Program-made: the position numbers and the translations under genes
Source: Atherinomorus stipes
Taxonomy: Eukaryota; Chordata; Actinopteri; Atheriniformes; Atherinidae
NCBI GenBank assembly: GCA_023101725.1
Contig: JALJCO010010193.1
Location: 184,890 to 248,889 of the forward strand
Length of the DNA stretch: 64,000 nucleotides
Direction of reading: 5' to 3'
Shown: in pieces, positions 42,923-55,500 of the stretch
Layout: every line of letters begins with the position of its first letter
Position numbering within the stretch: position 1 is the stretch's first letter
Notes under the pieces: model-generated
The model's input: the letters and a program-made list of their open reading frames with translations, nothing else
Told to the model about the DNA's origin: nothing
The model's database searches: none

Positions 42923-45000
42923 TCTTTTATCTTTGGGAGAAGCTGTTCCCCTGCTGGTTATTCCATAGATAAGACCACAAAATCCTCTAAAATCTTAGTT
43001 TCCTTTTTCTCTTACAGTTCGTTTAAAACCAGTGGCCTTATCACTTAGCAACGAGATAGAAACCAATCAATGCCTAAAATATTTGATGTTGAGCTCCTGG
43101 TTAGAGTACGAGAGGTCTAAAGGTGTTAACCTTATAAACAAACATCAGTTTGGAGCAAATTTAGAGAAAAGAATACTGAAGCAAAAACAGGCTTCAAGCA
43201 TGTTTAGCTGTTTATTTTAGTTTAGCAGTGATGAATGAAGGATTACTGCAGTATGATTATATTTTCTGCTCATTTCCTCGAGGTCTTCCTCTAATCCAGT
43301 TATCATATTATCTTTACTGTCTTCAGCATATTTATGGCTGTGCTCTTCATGGGAAATTAGATGTGGAGAAACAAACGCTTTCCCAGAAGATGGAATTAAA
43401 TTAAGCTGTAATTGTTTCCAATCAAGCTCTGTTTTCCTTTTAATGGGCTGCAGCTGGTTATCTGTTGACTTGGCTGGACTGTGACTGACAAGCAGATCCT
43501 ACAACCACAGAGAATGTTGTGTGTCAGCTAATGCTTTTTGGAGATGGACACAGGAAAATTAAAGGGTAATTACAACCTCACATTTAGCCAGAACTCCCAG
43601 TTTTTCCCACAGAATTTGGATCTGTGGTAATGGTGGTTTTTGGCTTCTTTACTCTCTACTGTCTTTTGCCTGAATAAATCAAAGGTATGGGAGAGTGGAG
43701 CTGACAGCATCATTTTCTTTGGTGGATAAAAAGGTTGGTGGTGATATACCTGGGTATTATTGTCATTGTGGGAAAGACACTAAATAGAGTTCAGCATGAT
43801 TAAAAATGTGTAATTTTTCCTTTAAAGTGAGAGAAGCAGAAAAATTACAGATGCCTTGCATTAAAATGAGTTGTTCCAGAACAAATTCCTTTTCGTCTTC
43901 GGTGCAGTGTTTCTGATTAGTCTAAAATCCAGCACTGGTGGCAGATCCGTTGTTGTCTGCAGCAGAATTAGATAAACATGTTTTCCATGTAAACCTTAAT
44001 TCAGAAGGAGAATAAATGAATTTAGAATAATTTAATTCTGAATTATTTAATTCGGAATGATTCATTCTGAATTAAAAACACATCATGTAACTGGGGCCAT
44101 TGACAGTCACAGGAGTTGCCTCAAAGGCTTGTACAACAAAATATAAAGTCAAGGGTGCCATCATTTTTGTTCAGGCCTGTTTCATGGGTTTATTTTTCAA
44201 AATAACTCTGTTGAATCGTGGTTGAAAAGCAATCTGACTTTCATTGGTTCATTTTCATAGAATTTTTATTTATTATAACTTTTGTCAAAATCAAGTTATT
44301 TCTGGGACGACTTTGAGGTTCACAGTGATCGACCAATGACCATTGTTCCTAATCTGTTTGCCAAGGAACAAACCTTTGTGGCAAAATGAAATTCACATTT
44401 CTACATAATAAAAAGAAACATGCACTTGGGTCCTGGCACAGTGAAAGCAAGCAGTAAAAGATAACGATAAGAATAACTCAAAAACAGTCTCAGGATGCTG
44501 GTGGGCCATGACGGCTGCAGAAATGCACATCATGAATGTTGGTGTGGTGTCAGAAGCGCAAATTTTTAAGGTGGAAAAGTTATGTTGTGGACCTGAGAGA
44601 CTAGAAACATAACCGAACAACATGAAATCTGAATCAAAAACTGTAACCAAAGCTACAGACAATGTTCTATGTAACATTGTCTGTACTTAAGCAGTGTAAA
44701 TGATGTGAAGGTCACTTCACAACACACTGGCTTATCCCACGCATTTTTCTCTCACTCACACACTTCAGAAAGGCTGCAATGCAGAAATGTTAGCATGTCA
44801 ACCTGCTGCAGGCTCAGGCCGGCGCTTCTGTGCCAGCAGCAGAGAAACCCTAAAGGTAGCTTCTTTCCTCTGGATACGGATGAAATCGGCGTCCATATCA
44901 AACGTTGTCTTCACGCTTGGCCTCCATGCCTTCATCTGGTTTCAGCGTTGTTATGAATGTTGCTCTGTAACCCCTCTAGAGGGCAGTGTTGCGTTGAAAT
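42923..45000. other. non-coding, apparently low-copy
   Basis: No tandem repeats, protein domains or paired terminal repeats were recognised. A palindromic AATTTAATTCTGAATTATTT-type patch lies around 44020-44060. Confidence 0.35.
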
Positions 45001-45110
45001 TAGAGATGCTCCGATCTAGATCGAGGATGGGTAAAAATGAGCCGATCCACAGCCCGATCCGTAGGTGCAGATCTATTCAGTGTATTTCTAAGCTGCCGCT
45101 TTGAGTGACA
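45001..45110. mobile_element. hAT left terminus, truncated
   Basis: TAGAGATGCTCCGATC then GAGCCGATCCACAGCCCGATC is a typical hAT end. No right end was found in the next few kilobases. Confidence 0.55.
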
Positions 45111-46264
45111 TCATGCGTTACCGACGCAGCATCTGGCCTTGTTATGTTTACAAGGCCAGAGTCGCAGCTGCTAGCTGTTAGCCGGCTGCCATGTCTGCTG
45201 CTGTCGCTGATCAAACAAGAGTCCTGCGGCGGTTTGGTTTCCAGGTTTGCGGGTAAAATCCTGCGGGTGCCGACAGGTCGTGAGAAAGAGGAAAACGCTG
45301 TCTAATCTTTTTGGACATGACAAGTTTTATACTGAGGGTATCCACCAGCGACCAGCGCAGCGTGTGGGAGAGAAGTATAGTTGGTTAATTAATTAATTTT
45401 TTAAAATCTAATCCGCGGTTTGGAAATGACCTCCATATTCATTCATTTTAAATTGGATTTTAAATTTCTATTTGCACTGACCGAATCATTTTAAAGAAGT
45501 TTTGTTCCTGTTTATTTTACATATTTGACCGAGGATGTCAGGCTGTTGTTTTCCCCTCAGTGTCAGCATTTTATTATTTTACATTTAATAACTGCACTGA
45601 CTGAACCAGGGAAAGTTTGTTTTATTTTTACATATGTGAGCAAGCTTTTGAAGCTGCTTTAAGATTGTTAAAGTTTATTTAAGATTGCTGTGTGTGTGTG
45701 TGTGTGCACAGTTGTTAAAGATTTACTTCCATGGTGATGTCATTAATATTTCTGTGTTCTCCATGATTATTGAATGCATTCTGCATCGTTTCTGTTTAAA
45801 AAAAAACCTTCTGGTATCTTTGTATCCAGCTGTATTTGTATGCTAGAAGAGAGGCTTGTGGTCCAACGACAGGCTTTTCCGGGTCCTTCTCATGAATTTC
45901 CATCTGATTGGCTGCCTCCCATCAGTGTATGAAAAAAGCTTCTCCCTCCGCTCTGTATGTGTAACAGAGCACATGAACGAGTTTGCTCCATCATGCTAAC
46001 AAACAGTTAGCTAATTAGCTTCTAAACTCCGCAGCTACTGTCTTCACTTCTAGTGTGGAGGAGAGGGTTCCCTGCCTTCCCATGGGCGGATATAAACCCC
46101 ACGTGGGATACGCCATTTTTGATGTGACGTAGAAGTGAATAGGCTTTTCTTGATTCACTCCTTTCTCCATATTGTTTCTATGAAGAGGAAACACAGCCGG
46201 CGGAGGTAACGCACCACTAGCAGGCGCAGCATTTTGACAGGGTGAATCCCATTTCACCCCTTAG
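45111..46264. other. non-coding
   Basis: Contains a short TG microsatellite (45690-45707). 46015-46264 leads into the dispersed repeat shared with 15.6 kb. No gene recognised. Confidence 0.35.
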
Positions 46265-46990
46265 CCCCTCCCCCTCCGTTTTGCGCGTTCATGTGTAGGG
46301 GTAGGGGTGTCCCAATACCTGTAGGATGGAGGGGAAGGGCTAAGGGGAAGGGCTATATACCCCTTCAAACGAAGATTTTTCGAGAGCACACTTCAAACGA
46401 AGGGGTATGAAAATCACTGGGACGATGGCTGCTACTGAGTCCAAAAACATCCACAAATGTAAATATTTCTCCATATATAAAGTTTAAGGAAAAGTGTGAA
46501 AACCATTATATAGTCTAGTTTAATGCTGTTTAAATGTTTAACGGTCATTTTTTTTGCAAAATGCACATGAAAAAAAATCGCGAGTACTACATTGACGCTT
46601 CAGTTATATAAACGCTACCAGGCTGAAAACCAGCGGTGCTCTGCAGCGCTGATAATCAAGATGATCAATAAGAAAGTCGGCAGCATCGCTGCTGGTCTTC
46701 ATGGGATAAAACACAGGCAGGGATGTCATGCAGAAATCGAATTTGCTTGTTAACGTTAATCCACAGCTGTAGACGGCTGATTTCTCCAGATTTGCGCCAA
46801 CAGCTCAGCGCACATCTGCTTACACACAAGCCGGCGGAATCACTGATGACGTATGTGATTCTTGAAGGGGTGTCCCAATTTGAAGGGGTTGACTTTCACC
46901 CCTACCCCTTGTAGCTTCGTTTTAAATGCAAGGGCCAAGGGGAAGGGGTAAGGGGTAGGGGTAAAAAAGAGAATTGGGATTGGGCCTAAG
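46265..46990. repeat. dispersed AGGGG-rich element, partner of 15558-15965
   Basis: 46265-46690 matches 15558-15965 on the opposite strand. 46860-46990 contains further AAGGGGTAGGGG words and CCCAATTTGAAGGGG, probably the terminal region of a DNA transposon. Exact ends were not resolved. Confidence 0.55.
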
Positions 46991-49082
46991 TAACCAGGGG
47001 TAGCCCTCCGTATTTCAGAAGAAGCAAGTTAAACTGGTTTTCAGTGGAAGGAGATCTTTAAATAAGTAATTCAGTACATAAACTTTGACTCTATACTGCG
47101 GCAACGATTTCCAGTGGTATTGCTCTGTTTCGTCCGGATTTGTAAGCTCTCTTGTAATGGACATACTGACGGACGAAACAACCTCTGGATAAGGATGAAA
47201 GCGTCCGTATTTACCGTAGGGTGTGAACGGGCTTTAACCTGCTCTGATGGCGTTGAGGTGCCAGTTTCCGCTGCAAGCTTACTCCGTGTGGAGTCGGGAG
47301 AGAGGAACAGCTAAGTTGCTTGAAACAAAAATTGACCGAAGAAACTTAACTGATTATATTTTGGGTGTTTTTTAGTCTCTTTTTGTTTCTTTGATGTCCT
47401 CTACCACAGCATCCATTACAGTGTGCCTCATAAATGATGCAGATTGTACATTGATGCCATTTACAACAATTACAGCTGTTCTAAAACAGCCATAGCTTCT
47501 CTCCTTACTGAGGAGTTGGCATCATCCTTGTGGTGTACCAACCTTTCCACAACGCGGAGCTGGTTGCCAATGTAAATATGAGTTTAAAAGCAAATATGTC
47601 CTCGGCCTTAGACGCAAACATGTTTTGAAGAACCAAAAATGTCTGGAACTAAGATCAGCCTCCACATCGGCAGGAAATCTGAAAAAGATGGACGACACCA
47701 GTCAGACATGTTTGCTGGAGGCACTGGAAGAGCTGGATGGAGATACAAGACACCTGGTTCTGATCAGGTCTGTGGAGGAAGACAGATTCAGGATGAAGAT
47801 AAAGACACAAAATTTTAGAGTGATAACCGACATCATTTTACCCATTTATTCTGTTTTGATTAAATGAAAAGACGTTTGTATGTTTTTTGTTTCTAGGTCA
47901 GCTGTGTTCACGCTGAGCTACATGTACGTCTGTAGTCACGTGACTCCACCCCTTCCAGTTTAACCAGTTATCGTCCATTTATCATTACCACGGTGATATT
48001 GATTTTAAGCCGTATCGCCCAGCGATGCTGTTTTCTAGTGATAACAGAATAGATATTCTGTTCACGCTGCCAGTTGAAGGCAGGACTCGTGCACTGCTTT
48101 GTGCTGTCCAGTTTGTAAGGAAGGGAGAGATGGAAGGTCAGCATGCTGCTTACAGCGAAGCTGCTGAGTTCAGCCATCATTCTGCATCATTCTGCATGAA
48201 TGGCCGCCAGGTTGCATCAGCAGGAGCGTCCTCTGGTTACAGCTCCAGTTTGAAGAGTAAATGGAAGGACGGGAGTATCACCTGCGCGACAGGCTCCAGT
48301 TAAATGTCTAAAATGGGGCATGGAGCATTTCATTTACAGATATTTTATAAGTAAAGGGATGTAAATCAGACTTTAAGATGCATTTAATATCCTTAGTCTA
48401 CCAATGAAAACTTCATTACCCATAATGCCTTTAGTCTGAGAATGGGAAAAGTGATTTTGCTGAAGCGGAGTTGTTGAGCAAAGAACCGTCCCTGTAGCAG
48501 GACCACAAAGTTTAAGTCCAGAGCCCAGCCCCCCCCCCCCCCCCCCCCCCAGCTTTCCCTGCTTCTTCGCTCCACATGGATCCATATGTGGCTCATTATG
48601 TCATTTCCCATCATACAGTCAGGATACAGCGTCAGGTCTGCATCCTCTTTGATTCTGCTAATTGAATATGAAATGAGGGGGCAGTAACCCCTCCCCCGCT
48701 GACATCTGCTATGCAGTGATAGGAAGCAGGTGGATGTGCAGACCTGGTCCACATGTGGCTGCTTCATCACTCCGTCTTACACAACTGGTCCAGGCTCATT
48801 GTGTTTACTCTGAGATCTGTTTTCTTTTCCAACGTGATGTAAACATGCTGATGGAGATGAGAACACAAGATGAAGTGTGCATGATGGCTGATGCCGGGTA
48901 TGTAGGGCATCATCATCATCATCATCGTTGTCTTTGCTGTGATGATCACTGCTGCTCAAGGCTAGTGGTCTCTACCAGATGATAATCCGCTCTTCTTGTT
49001 TTTAAAGATGCACAGCTGATTCATCGCCCTCCAAAGTTGCTGGAAATTTTTATTTCTGCTAACTGAGATTTAACCTACACTG
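46991..49082. other. non-coding; poly-C and CAT microsatellite
   Basis: A poly-C run at 48529-48550 and a (CAT)6 run at 48909-48926 stand out. A CACGGTGATATTG ... CCGTATCGCCCAGC patch (47990-48024) looks like a hAT end without a partner. No gene. Confidence 0.4.
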
Positions 49083-49090
49083 GTCTGGTT

Positions 49091-51952
49091 TAGAGCACGA
49101 CCGATATCCGATTTCCGATTCCTATTATTGGCCGATATCCGATGTCAGCCGATATATATCAGCCAGGATATTAAAAAATGAACATGGACATACATCCTGT
49201 CTAACTGTAGTCCAACTTAAATTCTTATATTGACCAAAATGTGATTCAACACGAAGAATCAGATCATCCAGAATCTGTGATGATGTTTTAGGTGGTGACA
49301 CAGATTTGTTGCGTTTTCTGTCTTACTGGTGCTGCAGCCCAGGTTAACGTTCACATCACAGATGTTGCATCTAACACCTGTTAAATCTTTGTGAAGTGGC
49401 TCCCACCTTACTCTTCTCCTCTGCCTGGGAATGAATATATATACATTTAGTGTATTTTAGTAATTAGATTTCAGTACTATAGATGACCATTTCAAAATGA
49501 AAACAAGTTGCTGCAAACAGCTTACAGTGATAACACACAGACTAATGGAAGGTGTTTTATAAATGATATATTTTTAAAGACTCATTCACTAAAACACCTT
49601 AGAAATATAAATTTGTCATCTTTAAGCTTAAAAAAGTTCCATCTTCCGCTTAACACAAGGGACTAAACTATATTTAAGAGCAATGTTGCAGCTTTTAAAA
49701 CATCTAAACAGAATTACAAATAAATACATTAGTTGGAGCTTTTTAATTAATTTAATGAAAACTTAAACTTCTGAATTTACGAGTCCCAGTAAAACCTGCA
49801 TGGCATGAAGTATAGAGGGACACAATATAATAATTTTATATTAGATAACAGGAGATGGATGTTAACAGTTGCATTTATCTCGTTTGTGTCACAAAGAGGC
49901 GACTTACACAGCGTTTACTGCTGTATAACAGTAACATTAGCTAATAGTAGAGATGGAGTTAGCAGCTGTATAACAGTCTGACATTCGCTAATAGTAGAGA
50001 TGAGTTAGCAGCTGTATAACAGTCTGACATTAGCTAATAGTAGAGATGGAGTTAGCAGCTGTATAACAGTCTGACATTAGCTAATAGTAAAGATGGAGTT
50101 AGCGGCTGTATAACAGTCTGACATTAGCTAATAGTAGAGATGGAGTTAGCAGCTGTATAACAGTCTGACATTAGCTAATAGTAGAGATGGAGTTAGCGGC
50201 TGTATAACAGTCTGACATTAGCTAATAGTAGAGATGGAGTTAGCAGCTGCATAACAGTCTGACATTAGCTAATAGTAGAGATGGAGTTAGCAGCTGTATA
50301 ACAGTCTGACATTAGCTAATAGTAGAGATGGAGTTAGCAGCTGCATAACAGTCTGACATTAGCTAATAGTAGAGATGGAGTTAGCAGCTGTATAACAGTC
50401 TGACATTAGCTAATAGTAGAGATGGAATTAGCAGCTGCATAACAGTCTGACATTAGCTAATAGTAGAGATGGAGTTAGCAGCTGTATAACAGTCTGACAT
50501 TAGCTAATAGTAGAGATGGAGTTAGCAGCTGTATAACAGTCTGACATTAGCTAATAGTAGAGATGGAGTTAGCAGCTGTATAACAGTCTGACATTAGCTA
50601 ATAGTAGAGATGGAGTTAGCAGCTGCATAACAGTCTGACATTAGCTAATAGTAGAGATGGAGTTAGCAGCTGTATAACAGTAACATTAGCTAATAGTAGA
50701 GATGGAGTTAGCAGCTGTATAACAGTCTGACATTAGCTAATAGTAGAGATGGAGTTAGCAGCTGTATAACAGTCTGACATTAGCTAATAGTAGAGATGGA
50801 GTTAGCAGCTGTATAACAGTCTGACATTAGCTAATAGTAGAGATGGAGTTAGCAGCTGTATAACAGTCTGACATTAGCTAATAGTAGAGATGGAGTTAGC
50901 AGCTGTATAACAGTCTGACATTAGCTAATAGTAGAGATGGAGTTAGCAGCTGTATAACAGTCTGACATTAGCTAATAGTAGAGATGGAGTTAGCAGCTGT
51001 ATAACAGTCTGACATTAGCTAATAGTAGAGATGGAGTTAGCAGCTGTATAACAGTCTGACATTAGCTAATAGTAGAGATGGAGTTAGCAGCTGTATAACA
51101 GTCTGACATTAGCTAATACTAGAGATGGAGTTAGCAGCTGTATAACAGTCTGACATTAGCTAATAGTAGAGATGGAGTTAGCAGCTGTATAACAGTCTGA
51201 CATTAGCTAATAGTAGAGATGGAGTTAGCAGCTGTATAACAGTCTGACATTAGCTAATAGTAGAGATGGAGTTAGCAGCTGTATAACAGTCTGACATTAG
51301 CTAATAGTAGAGATGGAGTTAGCAGCTGTATAACAGTCTGACATTAGCTAATAGTAGAGATGGAGTTAGCAGCTGTATAACAGTCTGACATTAGCTAATA
51401 GTAGAGATGGAGTTAGCAGCTGTATAACAGTCTGACATTAGCTAATAGTAGAGATGGAGTTAGCAGCTGTATAACAGTCTGACATTAGCTAATAGTAGAG
51501 ATGGAGTTAGCAGCTGTATAACAGTCTGACATTAGCTAATAGTAGAGATGGAGTTAGCAGCTGCATCTTTGTTTATTTCACAAAGGGGCAGCTAGCTCAG
51601 TTAAAATGCTAATGTCGCTAAAACTAGCGCATTTAAAACTCGCCTGCTCTCTTTAATGCGCTCTAACAGCGTGTTTCCACGAGGCCGTTTGTTGTCACGG
51701 AGCACTAAAGTGTAGTTTTATGTAGTTTTAGAAAGTCCCAGCTCACCAGGGGTTAACTAAACGTCTGCATCGGTCTGCTCTCCTCTCTGCCTGCGTAGCG
51801 CATGTGTGTGGGAGGGGGAGCAGGGAGGGGGTGCAGGGAAAGCACTGCTCTCTGGAAGGGGAGGGGGCCACATTCTGGCCGATGCCGATTAATGAGCCAG
51901 ACGCCAAAATCGGCCCGATATATCGGCCGGCCGATGTATCGGTCGGGCTCTA
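49091..51952. mobile_element. 2.86-kb hAT element carrying a 47-bp minisatellite
   Basis: Starts TAGAGCACGACCGATATCCG and ends ATGTATCGGTCGGGCTCTA. The terminal inverted repeat is 15 bp with one mismatch, and further GGCCGATAT words lie at both ends. Flanks GTCTGGTT (49083-49090) and GTCTGGTT (51953-51960) are identical. More than half is internal minisatellite (49925-51555). The unique parts hold no recognisable transposase. Removing the array, the element would be about 1.2 kb. Confidence 0.93.
49925..51555. repeat. 47-bp minisatellite inside the hAT element (about 34 units)
   Basis: The unit contains GTCTGACATTAGCTAATAGT, AGAGATGGAGTTAGCAGCTG and TATAACA. It is highly homogeneous; the main variants are GCATAACA for GTATAACA, AGCGGCTG for AGCAGCTG, and two units with CAGTAACATT in place of CAGTCTGACATT. 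The right half (50750-51550) is almost invariant, implying recent expansion there. Confidence 0.97.
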
Positions 51953-52014
51953 GTCTGGTTAGCTGGGGTTGATTTAGAACCCAGGTTATAATATAAACTT
52001 AAACTTGCACCGAG

Positions 52015-52115
52015 TAGGGTTGCAACGATTAGTTGATTAACTTACTAATCGACTAATCATCGATTAGTTGTTCATCAATTAGTGAATTCGACTAATCGGT
52101 GATTAGTCGATTGGA
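52015..52115. mobile_element. hAT left terminus adjoining the 38-bp array
   Basis: TAGGGTTGCAACGATTAG followed by several GATTAGT/ACTAATC inverted words is a common fish hAT end. No matching right end occurs in the window; it may lie beyond the array that starts at 52528 or be lost. Confidence 0.6.
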
Positions 52116-52527
52116 AGCGGGGTGGGGGACTCGGTGCTTTCACACCAGGATAGTTCAGGATAGGCGAGTCCAGGACATTTCACGTCTTCCTTTGCTTGGG
52201 TTTGTGTTTATACTGCAGTAACTGAAGTGGACCAAACCGCCTGGTTAACTGTTGTTACAACACCTGTCGCTAGGGGACCACACTCCCCAAAACACCCACT
52301 GATGATGATGTAGAAGCAGGAAGAAGAAGAAAACTGGACTCTGTGATCAAAGTGGAAATCTTTTTGCTTCTTCTTCTTCCTCCATCTCTGTCTACATGTT
52401 CCAGTAGTTTATCGTTGTTGTTTTGACCTCGGCTTCTTCCAACACGCCGTTTGCTTTGGTTTCCCTCTGACCCAAACCATAATTTACCCCATTTCCTCCT
52501 ACTTCTTCTTTTGCTTTATTCATAATG
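52116..52527. other. non-coding lead-in to the 38-bp array
   Basis: CT-rich stretches and TTCTTCTTC runs. It may be hAT interior. The last 20 bases lead directly into the first array unit. Confidence 0.4.
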
Positions 52528-55500
52528 TCCGGTCTGGTTATAGCAGACTATCCCTGGAAGCGGACCAGAGTCCGGTAAAAGCGGGCTATCCCTGGAAGCG
52601 GACCATGGTCAGGTTAAAGCGGACTATCTCTGGAAGCGGACCAGGGTCAGGTTAAAGCGGACTATCTCTGGAAGCGGACCAGGGTCCGGTTAAAGCGGGC
52701 TATCCCTGGAAGCGGACCATGGTCAGGTTAAAGCGGACTATCTCTGGAAGCGGACCAGGGTCAGGTTAAAGCGGACTATCTCTGGAAGCGGACCATGGTC
52801 AGGTTAAAGCAGACTATCCCTGGAAGCGGACCAGGGTCCGGTTAAAGCGGGCTATCCCTGGAAGCGGACCATGGTCAGGTTAAAGCGGACTATCTCTGGA
52901 AGCGGACCATGGTCAGGTTAAAGCGGAATATCTCTGGAAGCGGACCATGGTCAGGTTAAAGCAGACTATCCCTGGAAGCGGACCAGGGTCAGGTTAAAGC
53001 AGACTATCCCTGGAAGCGGACCAGGGTCCGGTTAAAGCGGGCTATCCCTGGAAGCGGACCATGGTCAGGTTAAAGTGGACTATCTCTGGAAGCGGACCAG
53101 GGTCAGGTTAAAGCGGACTATCTCTGGAAGCGGACCAGGGTCCGGTTAAAGCGGAATATCTCTGGAAGCGGACCATGGTCAGGTTAAAGCAGACTATCCC
53201 TGGAAGCGGACCAGGGTCAGGTTAAAGCGGACTATCTCTGGAAGCGGACCGTGGCCCTGTTAATGCAGACTATCCCTGGAAGCGGACCGTGGCCCTGTTA
53301 ATGCGGACTATCTCTGGAAGCGGACTGCGGTCCTTTTAAAGCGGACTATCTCTGGAAGCGGACTGCGGTCCTTCTAAAGCGGACTATCTCTGGAAGCGGA
53401 CCGTGGCCCTGTTAATGCGGACTATCTCTGGAAGCGGACTGCGGTCCTTTTAAAGCGGACTATCTCTGGAAGCGGACCGTGGCCCTGTTAATGCGGACTA
53501 TCTCTGGAAGCGGACCGTGGCCCTGTTAATGCGGACTATCTCTGGAAGCGGACCGTGGCCCTGTTAATGCGGACTATTTCTGGAAGCGGACCGCGGCCCT
53601 GTTATAGCGGACTATCTCTGGAAGCGGACCGGGTCCGGTTATAGCGGACTATCTCTGGAAGCGGACCGGGTCCGGTTATAGCGGACTATCTCTGGAAGCG
53701 GACCGTGGTCCGGTTATAGCGGACTATCTCTGGAAGCAGACCGCGGTCCGGTTAAAGCGGACTATCTCCGGAAGCGGACCGTGGTCCGGTTATAGCGGAC
53801 TATCTCTGGAAGCGGACCGCGGTCCGGTTAAAGCGGACTATCTCTGGAAGCGGACCGCGGTCCGGTTATAGCGGACTATCTCTGGAAGCGGACCGCGGTC
53901 CGGTTAAAGCGGACTATCTCTGGAAGCGGACCGCGGTCCGGTTATAGCGGACTATCTCTGGAAGCGGACCGCGGCCCGGTTATAGCGGACTATCTCTGGA
54001 AGCGGACCAGGGTCCGGTTATAGCGGACTATCTCTGGAAGCGGACCGCGGCCCGGTTAAAGCGGACTATCTCTGGAAGCGGACCGCGGTCCGGTTAAAGC
54101 GGACTATCTCTGGAAGCGGACCAGGGTCCGGTTAAAGCGGACTATCTCTGGAAGCGGACCGCGGTCCGGTTATAGCGGACTATCTCTGGAAGCGGACCGC
54201 GGTCCGGTTATAGCGGACTATCTCTGGAAGCGGACCGCGGCCCGGTTAAAGCGGACTATCTCTGGAAGCGGACCGCGGTCCGGTTATAGCGGACTATCTC
54301 TGGAAGCGGACCGCGGCCCGGTTATAGCGGACTATCTCTGGAAGCGGACCGCGGTCCGGTTATAGCGGACTATCTCTGGAAGCGGACCGCGGTCCGGTTT
54401 TAGCGGACTATCTCTGGAAGCGGACCGCGGTCCGGTTATAGCGGACTATCTTTGGAAGCGGACCGCGGTCCGGTTTTAGCGGACTATCTCTGGAAGCGGA
54501 CCGCGGTCCGGTTATAGCGGACTATCTCTGGAAGCGGACCGCGGTCCGGTTATAGCGGACTATCTCTGGAAGCGGACCGCGGTCTGGTTATAGCGGACTA
54601 TCTCTGGAAGCGGACCGTGGCCCTGTTAATGCGGACTATCTCTGGAAGCGGACCGCGGTCCGGTTTTAGCGGACTATCTCTGGACGCGGACCGCGGTCCG
54701 GTTTTAGCGGACTATCTCTGGAAGCGGACCGCGCTCCGGTTATAGCGGACTATCTCTGGAAGCGGACCGGTTTTAGCGGACTATCTCTGGAAGCGGACCG
54801 CGGTCCGGTTATAGCGGACTATCTCTGGAAGCGGACCGCGGTCCGGTTTTAGCGGACTATCTCTGGAAGCGGACCGCGGTCCGGTTTTAGCGGACTATCT
54901 CTGGAAGCGGACCGCGGTCCGGTTATAGCGGACTATCTCTGGAAGCGGACCGCGGTCCGGTTATATGGACTATCTCTGAAGCGGACCGTGGCCCTGTTAA
55001 TGCGGACTATCTCTGGAAGCGGACCGCGGTCCGGTTATAGCGGACTATCTCTGGAAGCGGACCGCGGTCCGGTTATAGCGGACTATCTCTGGAAGCGGAC
55101 CGCGGTCCGGTTATAGCGGACTATCTCTGGAAGCGGATCGTGGTCCGGTTAAAGCGGACTATCTCTGGAAGCGGACCGTGGTCCGGTTAAAGCGGACTAT
55201 CTCTGGAAGCGGACCGCGGTCCGGTTATAGCGGACTATCTCTGGAAGCGGACCGCGGTCCGGTTTTAGCGGACTATCTCTGGAAGCGGACCGCGGTCCGG
55301 TTATAGCGGACTATCTTTGGAAGCGGACCGCGGTCCGGTTTTAGCGGACTATCTCTGGAAGCGGACCGCGGTCCGGTTTTAGCGGACTATCTCTGGAAGC
55401 GGACCGCGGTCCGGTTATAGCGGACTATCTCTGGAAGCGGACCGCGGTCTGGTTATAGCAGACTATCTCTGGAAGCGGACCGTGGCCCTGTTAATGCGGA

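Noticed and set aside
48909..48926. His-tag-like peptide from (CAT)6
   Set aside because: A plain trinucleotide microsatellite; the frame has no other support.
49925..51555. CRISPR-like or centromeric satellite
   Set aside because: No spacers; the array is contained within a hAT element with intact ends and target duplication.
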